NCBI RefSeq assembly: GCF_017833255.1
Contig: NZ_JAFIBU010000001.1
Location: 4,322,501-4,386,500, forward strand
Origin: Paenibacillus sp. PvR098
Lineage (GTDB): Bacteria; Bacillota; Bacilli; Paenibacillales; NBRC-103111
DNA length: 64,000 nucleotides
Reading direction: 5' to 3'
The number at the start of each line of letters is the position of its first letter. Positions within the stretch are counted from its first letter, which is position 1. The notes under the pieces were generated by a model. The model ran no database searches and was not told where the DNA came from. It worked only from the letters and a program-made list of their open reading frames with translations. The position numbers and the translations under genes were made by a program. Positions 17,971 to 26,793 of this stretch are shown one piece after another.

Positions 17971-18894
17971 ATGAGCAGTCCTTCTGTTATTGAGCTGCAA
18001 ACGCTGACGAAGAAAATCGGTTCCAAAACCATCGTTGACGGACTGACCTTTGAGGTCATGCCAGGTGAAGTGTTTGGTTTTCTCGGACCGAACGGCGCTG
18101 GAAAGACGACAACGATCCGGATGATGGTCGGGCTTATGTCGATCACCGACGGTGAAGTGAAGGTCCTAGGCCACAGCGTTAAGAACGAATTCGAGCAAGC
18201 GATGGTGCATGTAGGCGCTATCGTGGAAAATCCGGAATTTTACGGCTTTATGAGCGGCTATCAGAATCTGGTTCATTTTGCACGTATGATGCCGAATGTA
18301 GGGCATGAAAGAATAGAAGAAGTCGTGGAGCTGGTTCGCCTCGAGAACCGCATTCAGGATAAAGTGAAAACGTACTCGCTCGGCATGAGACAGAGGCTTG
18401 GTGTAGCCCAGGCGATCCTCCATCGCCCGTCGGTTCTCGTGCTGGACGAGCCGACCAATGGGCTCGACCCGGAAGGAATCCGCGAGCTTCGCGATTATTT
18501 GCGGCGTTTGGCGCGTGAGGAGGGAATCGCGGTCATCGTATCCAGCCATTTGCTCTCCGAGATGGAGCTGATGTGTGACCGGGTGGCGATTATTCAGAAT
18601 GGCCGGCTGCTGGATGTCCGTTCCTTCAAAGATGCCCCAAGGGACACGGATACGGTGGAGGTGCGTTTCGAAGTGGAAGATCTCGCTAGGGCACTTGAAT
18701 TGCTAAGCGATGACATACCGGCCAAAGCCGATGGTGCTGAACTGGTCGTTACTTTGCCGGGACAGCGGCAGGCCGTTGCTGAGCTGAATGCCCGTTTCGT
18801 GAAGGCGGGAATCGGAGTGTACGGCATTCGTATGCAGATCAAAACGCTGGAGGATCAATTCCTCGAAGTGACAAGGGGGAATCGGATTGTCTAG
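17971..18894 (+). CDS. ABC transporter ATP-binding protein
   Basis: 307 residues from ATG 17971 (TTGGAGG upstream; an open frame back to 17893 crosses the terminator and is not used). Walker A 'GPNGAGKTTT', Q-loop region, signature 'YSLGMRQRLG', Walker B 'VLVLDEPTNGLDPEG', and switch His in 'VIVSSHLLSEME'. CcmA/BcrA-like single-domain ATPase of the multidrug or lantibiotic export type, with a C-terminal regulatory tail. It overlaps the permease gene by 8 bp and forms a two-gene exporter; the substrate is unknown. Confidence 0.92.
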   Translation: MSSPSVIELQTLTKKIGSKTIVDGLTFEVMPGEVFGFLGPNGAGKTTTIRMMVGLMSITDGEVKVLGHSVKNEFEQAMVHVGAIVENPEFYGFMSGYQNLVHFARMMPNVGHERIEEVVELVRLENRIQDKVKTYSLGMRQRLGVAQAILHRPSVLVLDEPTNGLDPEGIRELRDYLRRLAREEGIAVIVSSHLLSEMELMCDRVAIIQNGRLLDVRSFKDAPRDTDTVEVRFEVEDLARALELLSDDIPAKADGAELVVTLPGQRQAVAELNARFVKAGIGVYGIRMQIKTLEDQFLEVTRGNRIV

Positions 18895-19660
18895 CTTTGT
18901 CCGGCTTGTCCAGAATGAACACATGAAGATCTATACCCGGCTGCGCACGTGGGTAATGCTGGCGATCTTGGCGCTCGCGGTCATCACCATGGGCGTGCTG
19001 ATGAAGTATGTTCTTGAAGCGGGAATGGATCATGTACTTCAGTTTATGGTTTTTGCGTCGAGTCTGACTTCACTCGTCACGATATTCACTGTAATTGTGG
19101 CGGGGGACATCGTAGCTGCCGAGTTTACTTGGGGAACGATTAAGCTTTTGCTGATCCGGCCGTCGTCCCGGGGAAAAATTCTTTGGTCCAAATACGTGAC
19201 GGTGCTGCTCTTTATCGTAACGCTTCTGCTCGTCTTACTGATCGTTTCCTATTTTACAGGCTTGCTGCTTTTCGGTGTAGGAGGCATAGTACTTCCAGAT
19301 GAGACGATTTCGTCGATCCTGAAGACGTATGGATTAAAGTCGATCCAAATTGTCATGACCGCCACCTTAGCCTTCATGATCTCCACCGTGTTTCGCAGCA
19401 GTTCGCTTGCGATAGGCTTATCCATTTTCCTTATGTTAACGTCAATGCCGACCATGGCGGTATTAGTACAGCTCAGATACACATGGGTAAAATATGTATT
19501 GTTTGCCAACACCGATTTGTCTCCCTACGTACTCGGAGGGAATCCGCTGGTCCCGGGCATGACGCTTGGATTCTCGGTGACGGTGCTGCTTGCCTATTGG
19601 ATTGTTTTTTACGCCGTCTCTTGGCTGCTGTTCACGAAAAGGGACGTAGCTGGAAGCTGA
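18887..19660 (+). CDS. ABC-2 type permease
   Basis: 257 residues from TTG 18887 with AAGGGGGA seven bases upstream; overlaps the ATPase gene. Six predicted transmembrane helices and the ABC-2 feature 'EFTWGTIKLLLIRPSSRGKILWSK' after the second helix. Forms the membrane part of the exporter with the upstream ATPase. Family members move antibiotics, lipids or peptides; nothing here decides the substrate. Confidence 0.88.
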   Translation: MSSFVRLVQNEHMKIYTRLRTWVMLAILALAVITMGVLMKYVLEAGMDHVLQFMVFASSLTSLVTIFTVIVAGDIVAAEFTWGTIKLLLIRPSSRGKILWSKYVTVLLFIVTLLLVLLIVSYFTGLLLFGVGGIVLPDETISSILKTYGLKSIQIVMTATLAFMISTVFRSSSLAIGLSIFLMLTSMPTMAVLVQLRYTWVKYVLFANTDLSPYVLGGNPLVPGMTLGFSVTVLLAYWIVFYAVSWLLFTKRDVAGS

Positions 19661-19669
19661 CGAACCGAC

Positions 19670-19712
19670 GTGATGGTAGCTGCTCTTAATGGAGTGCGCC
19701 ATCACTTTTTTT
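19670..19712 (+). terminator. Terminator of the ABC exporter operon
   Basis: Stem GTGATGG/CCATCAC with a loop of about 20 bases, followed by seven T residues. Confidence 0.8.
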
Positions 19713-19761
19713 ATTGCTCAAAAAAAAGTTACATGAAATATGCGCAGGGAGGCGGTAAGAT

Positions 19762-20553
19762 TTGACCGGAGAGCTGCTGCTGGTCGTACTGTTGACGTTG
19801 ATGATTCATGCTGTGGAGACACTGGCTTATGCCGTCAGACTGGCTGGAATCCGTGTGGGTAAGTTGGCTGTGGCTTTATCTCTTACCGGGATCATCCTTC
19901 TGGTGTCGCGAACGTCAAATTTGGTGCAGGGGCCGCTCACCGGCGGCTTGATCGATAATGCTATCCTTCATCCGGGAACTCCGCTAGAGTGGCAGTTCCA
20001 TCTGATATTGGCGGGTGCGGCTGCGGGCACCCTACTGGCCATTCTCATGTTTCCGACGATGGTCTTTATTTCTATGAGGCTGGTTTCCCGGTTGGAAGCT
20101 GCTGGTTCCATTCCCCTGCTGGTCAGGGAGTCTGTTTCGATTGCCAAGCTGAAACGGGTGAAGAACAATATGCGCTTCCCCGGCTGGGAGATGCTGCAGC
20201 GGCTCCGGGTGGGCGGAATTCCTAAACGGTTGCTATTGTTAAACACTCTCGTTACCGGCATTTATACTGTAGGGGTGCTCTCTGCGCTCTATGCATCCTA
20301 TCTCGTGCCGGAGCACTCCATGGCCGCCTCTCAATCTTCGGGCTTAATTAACGGCATAGCAACGATACTGCTGACCGTATTTATCGATCCAAGGGTGGCG
20401 CTTCTAACGGATAAAGCAATGGCGGGCAGAACGAATCTGAACGAGATGAACCGGATGTTCGGCTTCCTTATGCTGTCTAGGCTTGTAGGAACACTGTTGG
20501 CGCATCTTTTTCTGGTTCCGGGGGCGCAGTTCATTGCTTGGTACGTTAGTTAA
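19762..20553 (+). CDS. amj: Amj-family lipid II flippase
   Basis: 263 residues from TTG 19762 with GGGAGG upstream. Integral membrane protein with six to eight helices matching the Amj (YdaH) family: 'MIHAVETLAYAVRLAGIRVGKLAVALSLTGIILLVSRTSN', 'LVQGPLTGGLID' and 'TVFIDPRVALLTDKAMAG'. In Bacillus, Amj is the alternate flippase that moves lipid II across the membrane when MurJ is absent or blocked. No sigma-M or sigma-W box was recognised upstream. It stands alone. Confidence 0.88.
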   Translation: MTGELLLVVLLTLMIHAVETLAYAVRLAGIRVGKLAVALSLTGIILLVSRTSNLVQGPLTGGLIDNAILHPGTPLEWQFHLILAGAAAGTLLAILMFPTMVFISMRLVSRLEAAGSIPLLVRESVSIAKLKRVKNNMRFPGWEMLQRLRVGGIPKRLLLLNTLVTGIYTVGVLSALYASYLVPEHSMAASQSSGLINGIATILLTVFIDPRVALLTDKAMAGRTNLNEMNRMFGFLMLSRLVGTLLAHLFLVPGAQFIAWYVS

Positions 20554-20557
20554 TTCA

Positions 20558-20602
20558 ATCAGCCGCATCTCCTCGTCGATGCGCAGGCGGTTCCTTTTTC
20601 AT
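20558..20602 (+). terminator. Hairpin after amj
   Basis: 'ccgcatc ... gatgcg' stem followed by 'ggttcctttttc'. Moderate strength. Confidence 0.5.
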
Positions 20603-20699
20603 TGGAGCGGTCCGCCGCGGTCAGACTGAGTATATTTGTTTCATAGGCGTAGTGCTGGTGGTATTACTTACTATGGATAACGAAAAGGAGGTTCCACCT

Positions 20700-21053
20700 A
20701 TGAACGATAAAAAACATTATTACGTATCCGTTTCCGGCAAATCCGTTGAAGCCGAACCTTCACGTACGGAGCAATTGCAAGTCATGGCGACAGAAAGCGA
20801 GATCAACCATTTGCAGACTCTGCTGGACCGGGAGAAGCAAAACGACGACTACACCGCCCAAAGAGCTCCTATTCCTTACAAATCGGCCGATCACGATCCG
20901 GCCACGGATCAGTTCAATGATAACTTGATGGAGGTTTATCGGGCGATTTACCAGCTCGGTACGGAGGAAACCAAACACCATATCCGCAGCCTGAACATAA
21001 TACAGGAATTAAAAAATACGGATTACAATCATCCGGGTTATGAGCAAAAGTAA
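20700..21053 (+). CDS. Conserved small hypothetical protein
   Basis: 117 residues from ATG 20700, fixed by AAAGGAGG eight bases upstream. Family not recognised with certainty. Hydrophilic, no signal or membrane segment. A short beta-like start (KKHYYVSVSGKSVE) is followed by acidic helical parts ('TESEINHLQTLLDREK'), a central 'RAPIPYKSADHDPATDQFND' and a C-terminal helix 'VYRAIYQLGTEETKHHIRSL'. This looks like a cytoplasmic protein widespread in Paenibacillus; no function is offered. Confidence 0.75.
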   Translation: MNDKKHYYVSVSGKSVEAEPSRTEQLQVMATESEINHLQTLLDREKQNDDYTAQRAPIPYKSADHDPATDQFNDNLMEVYRAIYQLGTEETKHHIRSLNIIQELKNTDYNHPGYEQK

Positions 21054-21098
21054 ATTCTTTTAAATAAAACAGCCCTGCAATAAGGGCATGGTCACGAC

Positions 21099-21132
21099 GG
21101 GAAACAGTCTGTTATTGCAGACTGTTTCTTTG
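21099..21132. terminator. Bidirectional terminator
   Basis: Perfect stem GAAACAGTCTG / CAGACTGTTTC with loop TTATTG, between convergent genes. Confidence 0.85.
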
Positions 21133-21148
21133 GCGTTTGGAGTAAGAA

Positions 21149-22105
21149 TTACTTCTGTCCGATGTCCTTGGAATACTCGCGAACGACGTTGAATTTCTGG
21201 TCGTTAGACTTTACATAGCCACGGTGAGAAAAGACTTCATAGATGATTTTCGAGCCCTCAGGATCCTTTCCGATATCGATGAAAGCTTGCGCGATCTGGT
21301 CCCTCCAAGCTTGATCCATATCATTGCGGACAACAATCGTATCGCTTGGGATCGGTGCAGTAAATGCGACCACGCGCGTTTGTGTGAATACGTCAGGCTT
21401 GTCCTTTTTCACTGTGTTGCGTGCGTCTTGGATTATGGCAGCTGCGTCCACTTGGCCGTTCAACACCGCAAGCACGGCTTTATCATGACCCTTGACTTCA
21501 ATGCCGGTAACGTCTTTCTCCGGATCGACGGCGGCTTTTTTCAGTTCATTGGCTGGCCATACATAACCTGCAGATGAGGTAACGCTCTGCCAAGCGATTT
21601 TTTTGCCTTTCAAATCCTTCAATTCTTTGATCGGGGAGTTAGCTTTGACGATAAACATGGCTTTGTAAAAATCGACCAATTCCTTCGTTTCTGCACCCGT
21701 TGCGTCATCTATGCCGTACCGCTGAGCCTGTAAAAGCAGGTCGACGGCTTTTTTCTGATCATGAGCAAGTACGTAAGCATTCGGAGGGAGGAAGCCGATA
21801 TCCACTTTTTTGGACGATATGGCTTCAATAACGGTATTATAGCTCGTAGAAACGGAAACCTTCACAGGAATGCTTAACTGATCGCCAAGGAGCTTCTCCA
21901 GCGGTTTGGCTTTGGCTTCTAGTGTTTCTGCGTTCTGTGAAGAGGCGAATTGGACCGTTAGCTCCATTGGTACATAGCTTGCAGCAGGTGTTTCTTGTTT
22001 GCTTCCGCCTGCTTCGAGTGCGTTGCCCTGCTGCATACTGCAGCCCGCTGCCATTACTGCGGTCATGACCAGAGACAAGCCGCTCGTCACTATTTTTTTA
22101 AACAT
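21149..22105 (-). CDS. PhnD-family phosphonate/phosphite binding lipoprotein
   Basis: 318 residues from ATG 22105 (CAGGAGG upstream; the frame also opens at 22126 without a site). Lipoprotein signal with 'AAGC'. Periplasmic-type binding fold of the PhnD/PtxB family: 'LTVQFASSQNAETLEAKAKPLEKLLG', 'AISSKKVDIGFLPPNAYVLAH', 'DLKGKKIAWQSVTSSAGYVWPANEL', 'DAAAIIQDARNTV' and 'IPSDTIVVRNDM'. Such proteins bind phosphonates or phosphite for an ABC importer, but no phnC or phnE gene is adjacent, so it is an orphan binding protein in this window. Confidence 0.85.
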   Translation of the reverse strand: MFKKIVTSGLSLVMTAVMAAGCSMQQGNALEAGGSKQETPAASYVPMELTVQFASSQNAETLEAKAKPLEKLLGDQLSIPVKVSVSTSYNTVIEAISSKKVDIGFLPPNAYVLAHDQKKAVDLLLQAQRYGIDDATGAETKELVDFYKAMFIVKANSPIKELKDLKGKKIAWQSVTSSAGYVWPANELKKAAVDPEKDVTGIEVKGHDKAVLAVLNGQVDAAAIIQDARNTVKKDKPDVFTQTRVVAFTAPIPSDTIVVRNDMDQAWRDQIAQAFIDIGKDPEGSKIIYEVFSHRGYVKSNDQKFNVVREYSKDIGQK

Positions 22106-22303
22106 TTGAATGGACCTCCTGATCAACGGTATGAGCCAATTTACTTTTCATAATATAGCATAATTTCTTCCAGATATTTTATAAATATTAAATGATGCTG
22201 GACAGCTTATGTATCATCAAGATGGTTTGTACCGCTAATAGCTCTTTGGTCGCAAATTTGATATAGTGAGTCTGAGCGACCATATATTGGAGTTGATATA
22301 AGG

Positions 22304-23887
22304 ATGTCCACCCATTTTACCCTCACTATTTTGGAAACCAGCGACATTCATGGAAATATGTTACCTATTCAATATGCCAATAATAATCCGACCGAGTCGG
22401 GTTTCGCCAAAATCGCTGCTTTGATCAGGGAAGAACAGCGCAAGGGGGATGCTGTGCTGCTCATCGACAATGGCGATTTAATACAAGGTACGCCGCTTGC
22501 GTACCATCATGCCAAGCTGAAAAAGGAACACCCGAGTCCGATGATTCAAGGCTTGAATGAGCTTGGCTACGACGCGGGCGTTATTGGGAATCACGAATTC
22601 AACTACGGAATTGAGCCGCTGCATAAAGCTGTCTCGGAATCACGCTTTCCTTGGCTAAGCGCCAATATCGTGAAGGCTGCGACGGGTGAGCCGTATTTTG
22701 GCAAGCCGTATATCATAAAAACCTATGGGGTTGATTGCAAAGTAGCCGTGCTTGGATTGACTACTCAATATATTCCCCATTGGGAGAAAGCAGAGCATAT
22801 CGCCGGCTTGCGGTTCGATGATGCTGTGGAAACGGCACGGCGCTGGGTGGGTTATTTGCGAGAAACGGAAGGAGCGGATGTCGTCATCGTCTCCTATCAC
22901 GGAGGGTTCGAACGGCATCTGGATACCGGAGAAGCTGCGGAACCGCTGACGGGAGAAAATCAGGGCTATGCCCTTTGCTGCGAGGTGGAAGGTATTGATG
23001 TACTGCTTACAGGCCATCAGCACCGTATGCTGGCCGGAAAAGAAATTGGCGGCGTTCTGATTGTACAGCCGGGAAGCCAAGGTACTTGCCTTGGGAAAGT
23101 GCGGCTGACCCTGAGTAAAGCGGATGGCCGTTATCGCATTACGGCCAAAACCTCCGAGCTATTATCTCCTGCGGGTATCGAGCCGGATGCTGCGATTGTT
23201 TCACTGATGCAGCCTCACGAGCAGCAGACGCAAATCTGGCTGGACCAGCCGATCGGCCGTCTGCTCGGAGATATGCGGATCACCGATACGATGCAGGTGA
23301 GGCTTCAGGAGCATCCCTTGATCGAATTCATCAATAAAGTACAAATGGAGCTGTCCGGCGCTCCCATATCGAATACGGCGCTGTTCGATAACATTTCTCC
23401 GGGTTTTCCCGAGCATATTACGATGCGCGATATCGTGTCCAATTACATATATCCGAACACGCTGCAGGTCATCAGGGTGACGGGACAAGACATGAAGGAC
23501 GCGCTGGAGCGTTCCGCCTCTTATTTTGCAAGGTACGATGGAAACGGCCCGATTAAAGTAAGCGCTGAATTTAGCGATCCAAAGCCGCAGCATTATAATT
23601 ACGATATGTGGGAAGGCATCGAGTACCGGATCAACATTTCTCGTCCAGTTGGGGAGCGGGTAGTCCAGTTGAGCCATAAAGGCCATCCGGTTGATCCTAA
23701 GGCGGAGTACGACGTAGTGATGAACAATTACCGTGCCGGCGGGGGAGGAAATTACATGATGTTCCAAGAGAAGACCGTTGTAAAGGATATACCAACGGAC
23801 ATGGCGGAGCTGCTTGCCGGTTACATTATGGAACGTGGAACGATCAAGGCATCGCTTAACCGGAACTGGGAAGTGGTATGGGATTAG
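22304..23887 (+). CDS. 5'-nucleotidase/2',3'-cyclic phosphodiesterase family metallophosphatase
   Basis: 527 residues. N-terminal calcineurin-like metallophosphatase domain with 'ETSDIHGN', 'DNGDLIQG', 'GVIGNHEFNYG', 'VSYHGGFE' and 'LLTGHQHRM' (metal ligands Asp, His, Asn). C-terminal 5'-nucleotidase substrate domain from about 320, ending 'YDVVMNNYRAGGGGNYMMF'. There is no signal peptide, unlike UshA or CpdB, so a cytoplasmic enzyme is predicted. Substrates (nucleotides, cyclic nucleotides, sugar phosphates) cannot be fixed from sequence. A perfect terminator follows. Confidence 0.88.
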   Translation: MSTHFTLTILETSDIHGNMLPIQYANNNPTESGFAKIAALIREEQRKGDAVLLIDNGDLIQGTPLAYHHAKLKKEHPSPMIQGLNELGYDAGVIGNHEFNYGIEPLHKAVSESRFPWLSANIVKAATGEPYFGKPYIIKTYGVDCKVAVLGLTTQYIPHWEKAEHIAGLRFDDAVETARRWVGYLRETEGADVVIVSYHGGFERHLDTGEAAEPLTGENQGYALCCEVEGIDVLLTGHQHRMLAGKEIGGVLIVQPGSQGTCLGKVRLTLSKADGRYRITAKTSELLSPAGIEPDAAIVSLMQPHEQQTQIWLDQPIGRLLGDMRITDTMQVRLQEHPLIEFINKVQMELSGAPISNTALFDNISPGFPEHITMRDIVSNYIYPNTLQVIRVTGQDMKDALERSASYFARYDGNGPIKVSAEFSDPKPQHYNYDMWEGIEYRINISRPVGERVVQLSHKGHPVDPKAEYDVVMNNYRAGGGGNYMMFQEKTVVKDIPTDMAELLAGYIMERGTIKASLNRNWEVVWD

Positions 23888-23946
23888 AGGAGACGCTAAG
23901 TGCGTGGGTGTGCGGTTGAGAAAAGCAAGTGTCCGGTGAACGGAAT

Positions 23947-23980
23947 GAACTGGCGGAGTGAACTCCTCCAGTTTTTTTGT
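23947..23980 (+). terminator. Terminator of the phosphatase gene
   Basis: Stem AACTGG-c-GGAG / CTCC-t-CCAGTT, four-base loop and seven T residues. Confidence 0.9.
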
Positions 23981-24115
23981 TTGCAGTTAGGCGAAGGGAT
24001 GAAAGGGCCTGATGGTGCTCCGGGGAGGTTGAGAGAAGAGCTGGAGGACAAGCCAACGCTCGTTCCTTATTTGGTGAGAGTGAGAATCCCGCGGCAGCTG
24101 AAGCGTGGCAGATCG

Positions 24116-24355
24116 GGAACGCTGACGCCCAGAAGCGAGCCGGATGCGGTTATCCATGATGCGCAGCGGGCGGCCGCCCAAACGGTTCACCTAATCCGTG
24201 AAGGAAAGGTGAAGACGCCGCAAGGGGAAGATATCTTGCTTGTGGCGGATACCCTTTGTATTTATGGGGACGGCCCGGAAGCGCTGGAGCTGGCTTTCCT
24301 GATTAAGGACCGGCTCGAACAAGCGGGTGTCGCGGTCCGCCCCTATGGACGCTAG
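24116..24355 (+). pseudogene. 5-oxoprolinase subunit PxpA (LamB/YcsF) C-terminal relic
   Basis: About 79 codons encode only the C-terminal end of a LamB/YcsF-family protein: 'GTLTPRSEPDAVIHD', then 'IREGKVKTPQGEDI' and 'LVADTLCIYGDGPEALELAF'. Intact family members are about 250 residues. Just upstream, another frame reads 'SVADR', like the family's 'EVFADR' motif, which suggests a frameshift with a small deletion. The open frame runs back to 23900 but crosses a terminator and is not PxpA-like there. No pxpB or pxpC partner is nearby. It is read as a decayed fragment. Confidence 0.65.
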
Positions 24356-24368
24356 AAGCAGGCTGAAA

Positions 24369-24434
24369 CAGCTTGATTCCGCTGATCAGGGTGCGTCCAG
24401 TAGGACGTCAGATCAGCTTGATTCCGCTGATCAG
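24369..24434. repeat. 21-bp direct repeat at the 3' end of the TauE gene
   Basis: 'cagcttgattccgctgatcag' occurs at 24369-24389 and 24414-24434; the second copy is the coding end of the TauE/SafE gene (minus strand LISGIKL). A short duplication of the gene's tail sits next to the PxpA relic, at a rearranged boundary. Confidence 0.7.
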
Positions 24435-25169
24435 AATCAGGGTCGCCATCACGGTGCGCAGCGGCTTCGCGGGGACCTTCGCCGAGAGGCTGCTGCCGAG
24501 CAACACACCTGGGATAGATCCGGCCAGAAGGTTGAAAGCCAGTGGATAGTTGATGTTACCCAAACCCGCATGCATCAAACCGGCGGCTGAGACGAGCAGG
24601 AAGGCGTGCACGATGTCCGTGCCGACAAGCTCAGCGGCCTTCAAGCGGTAGAAGAACATCATGGCCAGCGCGAACAGCGAACCGGAGCCGATGGACGTCA
24701 GCCCAACGATGAAACCGAGAAGGATACCAATGCCGATGCTGAGTATTTTCTTTTCTTCCAGCGGTTTGTCTTGGAAAGTGCTGTTGCGGTCTTTAACCAG
24801 CCATTGCTTGGCAATGCTGAGCAGTGCCACGATGATAAGGACGAAACCGAGCGCGTGCTTAATAATGGCATCCTGATAAGCGTACAGAGGTGGATAAAAC
24901 CGTAGAAGCATCACGGCCACAACCGCGGAAGGGACACTTCCCGCAGCCAGATAAAGGACGAGCTTGGTGTGTACAGTTCGCTGCCGGATATGCTGGATGC
25001 TGCCAAACAGCTTTGTGATCGAGTTGTAAAATAAGTCTGTGGCCACCGCAACCATTGGCTGGATCCCCAATATGACAAGGAGCGGCGTGAGCAAAGCCGC
25101 ACCTCCTACCCCGGTCAAACCAACCAACAATCCGACGATCGCTCCCATCATAACTATACTCAATTCCAT
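24408..25169 (-). CDS. TauE/SafE family membrane transporter
   Basis: 253 residues, about eight transmembrane helices. Family signatures are 'GLLVGLTGVGGAALLTPLLVILG' at the start and the second half-repeat 'GFIVGLTSIGSGSLFALAM'. The TauE/SafE (UPF0721, DUF81) family is linked to export of sulfite or small organosulfonates; the true substrate is unknown. It stands alone; the 3' end is duplicated (see repeat). Confidence 0.88.
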   Translation of the reverse strand: MELSIVMMGAIVGLLVGLTGVGGAALLTPLLVILGIQPMVAVATDLFYNSITKLFGSIQHIRQRTVHTKLVLYLAAGSVPSAVVAVMLLRFYPPLYAYQDAIIKHALGFVLIIVALLSIAKQWLVKDRNSTFQDKPLEEKKILSIGIGILLGFIVGLTSIGSGSLFALAMMFFYRLKAAELVGTDIVHAFLLVSAAGLMHAGLGNINYPLAFNLLAGSIPGVLLGSSLSAKVPAKPLRTVMATLILISGIKLI

Positions 25170-25199
25170 GAAACATCCACCTCATACATCTTTGGTTCT

Positions 25200-25469
25200 A
25201 TTGTGAAACCATGGGTAAACGACGTACAATCCAATAAAAGGATCATGAGATTATAATTCCCACTTATACAATAGGCAATACTTGCTTATAAAGGCTGTCA
25301 GCTAAATTTACTATATGTATGCCTATGCCTAGCTGTGCGGTCTGGCAGGATAAAATGGGCCTATGCGGAGGTTCTGTCATGATCCGGTCCCCCATGCGTA
25401 TGAACACAAGGACGCCGCCTCCTAAGGAAGCGGCGTCCTTTCTACTAAAACCATATGCCTTCCATCACC
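25200..25469. terminator. Intergenic region with terminator for the downstream small gene
   Basis: About 270 bp. Only the hairpin AAGGACGCCGC / GCGGCGTCCTT (25408-25440), followed by 'tct', is recognisable. It serves the minus-strand gene that ends at 25470. Confidence 0.75.
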
Positions 25470-25703
25470 TTACTGTTCCGGTTGTCCGGAGGCTTTGCGC
25501 AGCTCGTTGGCGAGGCGGTTGAACTCCGCGCGGGCTTCCGCAGAATCTGTGCAAAAATAGGCGGCTGACAAAAAGCGGATGATTTTGTTGGCATCTTCGG
25601 GATTCAGCAAGGTACTCCCCCCTCTTCTATCAGGTTCATCGGCTTGTATACAGCTTATGCGGAATCTCCCATTTTGCCACGGTTTTATGGTGGTATCGGA
25701 CAA
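25470..25703 (-). CDS. Small hypothetical protein
   Basis: 77 residues, function not recognised. Features are a basic N-terminal part and an amphipathic C-terminal helix 'AEARAEFNRLANELRKASG'. The start would be TTG 25703 with no good ribosome site, so the N-terminus is doubtful. Base use and a downstream terminator support a real gene. Confidence 0.5.
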   Translation of the reverse strand: MSDTTIKPWQNGRFRISCIQADEPDRRGGSTLLNPEDANKIIRFLSAAYFCTDSAEARAEFNRLANELRKASGQPEQ

Positions 25704-25775
25704 TCAGACTGCTTTAGCCCGCAGCGGTTTATGGTATGCTAAGGTCATTAATGAGGGGATAAAGGAGGCAGGGCC

Positions 25776-26183
25776 TTGATATTTGTGTTTGTTTACGGCA
25801 CGCTGCTTGTCGGCGAAACGAACCATCATATCGTTTCTCCTTATGTACGATCGGTACGGCCTGGAACGTTGCGGGGCTTTTTGTACGATGCAGGCTCCTA
25901 TCCAGCTTTGGTGCTTTCCGGGTATGAGGGTGGCAATCTTATTGAAGGTGAATGGATCATTGTGACACAGGAAGGATTGGAGCGTATGGATGAGCTGGAG
26001 GAATATTTCGGTCCGGGCGGACCAAACGATTATGAAAGGGTTTGGATACGGGATTTGCTGCAGGCGGAACGTGAGGGATGGGTCTATGTTTGGGCGGATT
26101 CGCGTGGTTGCCCGCTTGTAAGCGGAGGCTCTTGGAGGAAGCATATCCGAACGAAACAAAAAAGCCCAACCGATTTCGATTAA
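25776..26183 (+). CDS. Gamma-glutamylcyclotransferase-like protein (AIG2/GGCT fold)
   Basis: 135 residues from TTG 25776 with 'aaaggaggcag' upstream. N-terminal 'FVYGTLLVG' is the substrate-binding YGTL motif. 'EGEWIIVTQEGLERMDELEEYFG' contains the conserved catalytic-type Glu region, and 'YERVWIRDLL' follows. The family includes gamma-glutamylamine and gamma-glutamyl cyclotransferases; the role here is by family only. Confidence 0.85.
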   Translation: MIFVFVYGTLLVGETNHHIVSPYVRSVRPGTLRGFLYDAGSYPALVLSGYEGGNLIEGEWIIVTQEGLERMDELEEYFGPGGPNDYERVWIRDLLQAEREGWVYVWADSRGCPLVSGGSWRKHIRTKQKSPTDFD

Positions 26184-26193
26184 GCTTGTATAT

Positions 26194-26595
26194 TTATGCC
26201 CGTCTGGAAAGAGGTCTCCAGTCTTCTTTTTCCGATTTTTTGATAATCTCGGTCATACGCATAAGGATGTTGTTGGAATCTTCATCACCGATAGAGGTTT
26301 TTAACTGTTCGTATGACAAATTATCCTTCAGCAGCTTTCTGGTCACATTACTCTCTCGGTACCAAGCCTCGGTAATGGCAAAATCCCCATCCTTTTTCAA
26401 CCAAATTTCATGATAATAGTTCTCCTGCTCGTTCTTCGATTGTATGGTCAAGTAGTAAGCCTGCATTGGAATACGTGGATCCGAAATGCGTTGATTGACC
26501 ACGGATCCGGAAGAAACCGGCTGTCCGAACGATACGTATCTGGACACTTTTTTTATAGTGTGCTCCACAGAGGTCATACGTTTCATCCTTCCCAT
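26194..26595 (-). CDS. Conserved hypothetical protein
   Basis: 133 residues if started at 26595; ATG 26577 has GGGAAGG at a better distance and may be the true start. Soluble, mixed alpha/beta ('AYYLTIQSKNEQENYYHEIWLKK'). No family recognised. Convergent with the GGCT-like gene, only 10 bp between stops. Confidence 0.65.
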   Translation of the reverse strand: MGRMKRMTSVEHTIKKVSRYVSFGQPVSSGSVVNQRISDPRIPMQAYYLTIQSKNEQENYYHEIWLKKDGDFAITEAWYRESNVTRKLLKDNLSYEQLKTSIGDEDSNNILMRMTEIIKKSEKEDWRPLSRRA

Positions 26596-26793
26596 TAGGT
26601 CATGTTACCTAATTTTTATTAATTTATTCTAAAGATATGCTATACTTGCATCATAACATAGTCCTTACATCACAAACATGATACTTTAGACCTATAAAAA
26701 TCTTCGAAATTCCGAACTTTTTAATACAATTTATGTCGAACATGATATAATAGAGTTGACCTGAGAAGACACGTAAGGGGCGTTATTAACCTC

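Noticed and set aside
23900-24115. 5' part of the 151-codon frame before the PxpA fragment
   Set aside because: It crosses a perfect terminator and shows no PxpA likeness or ribosome site.
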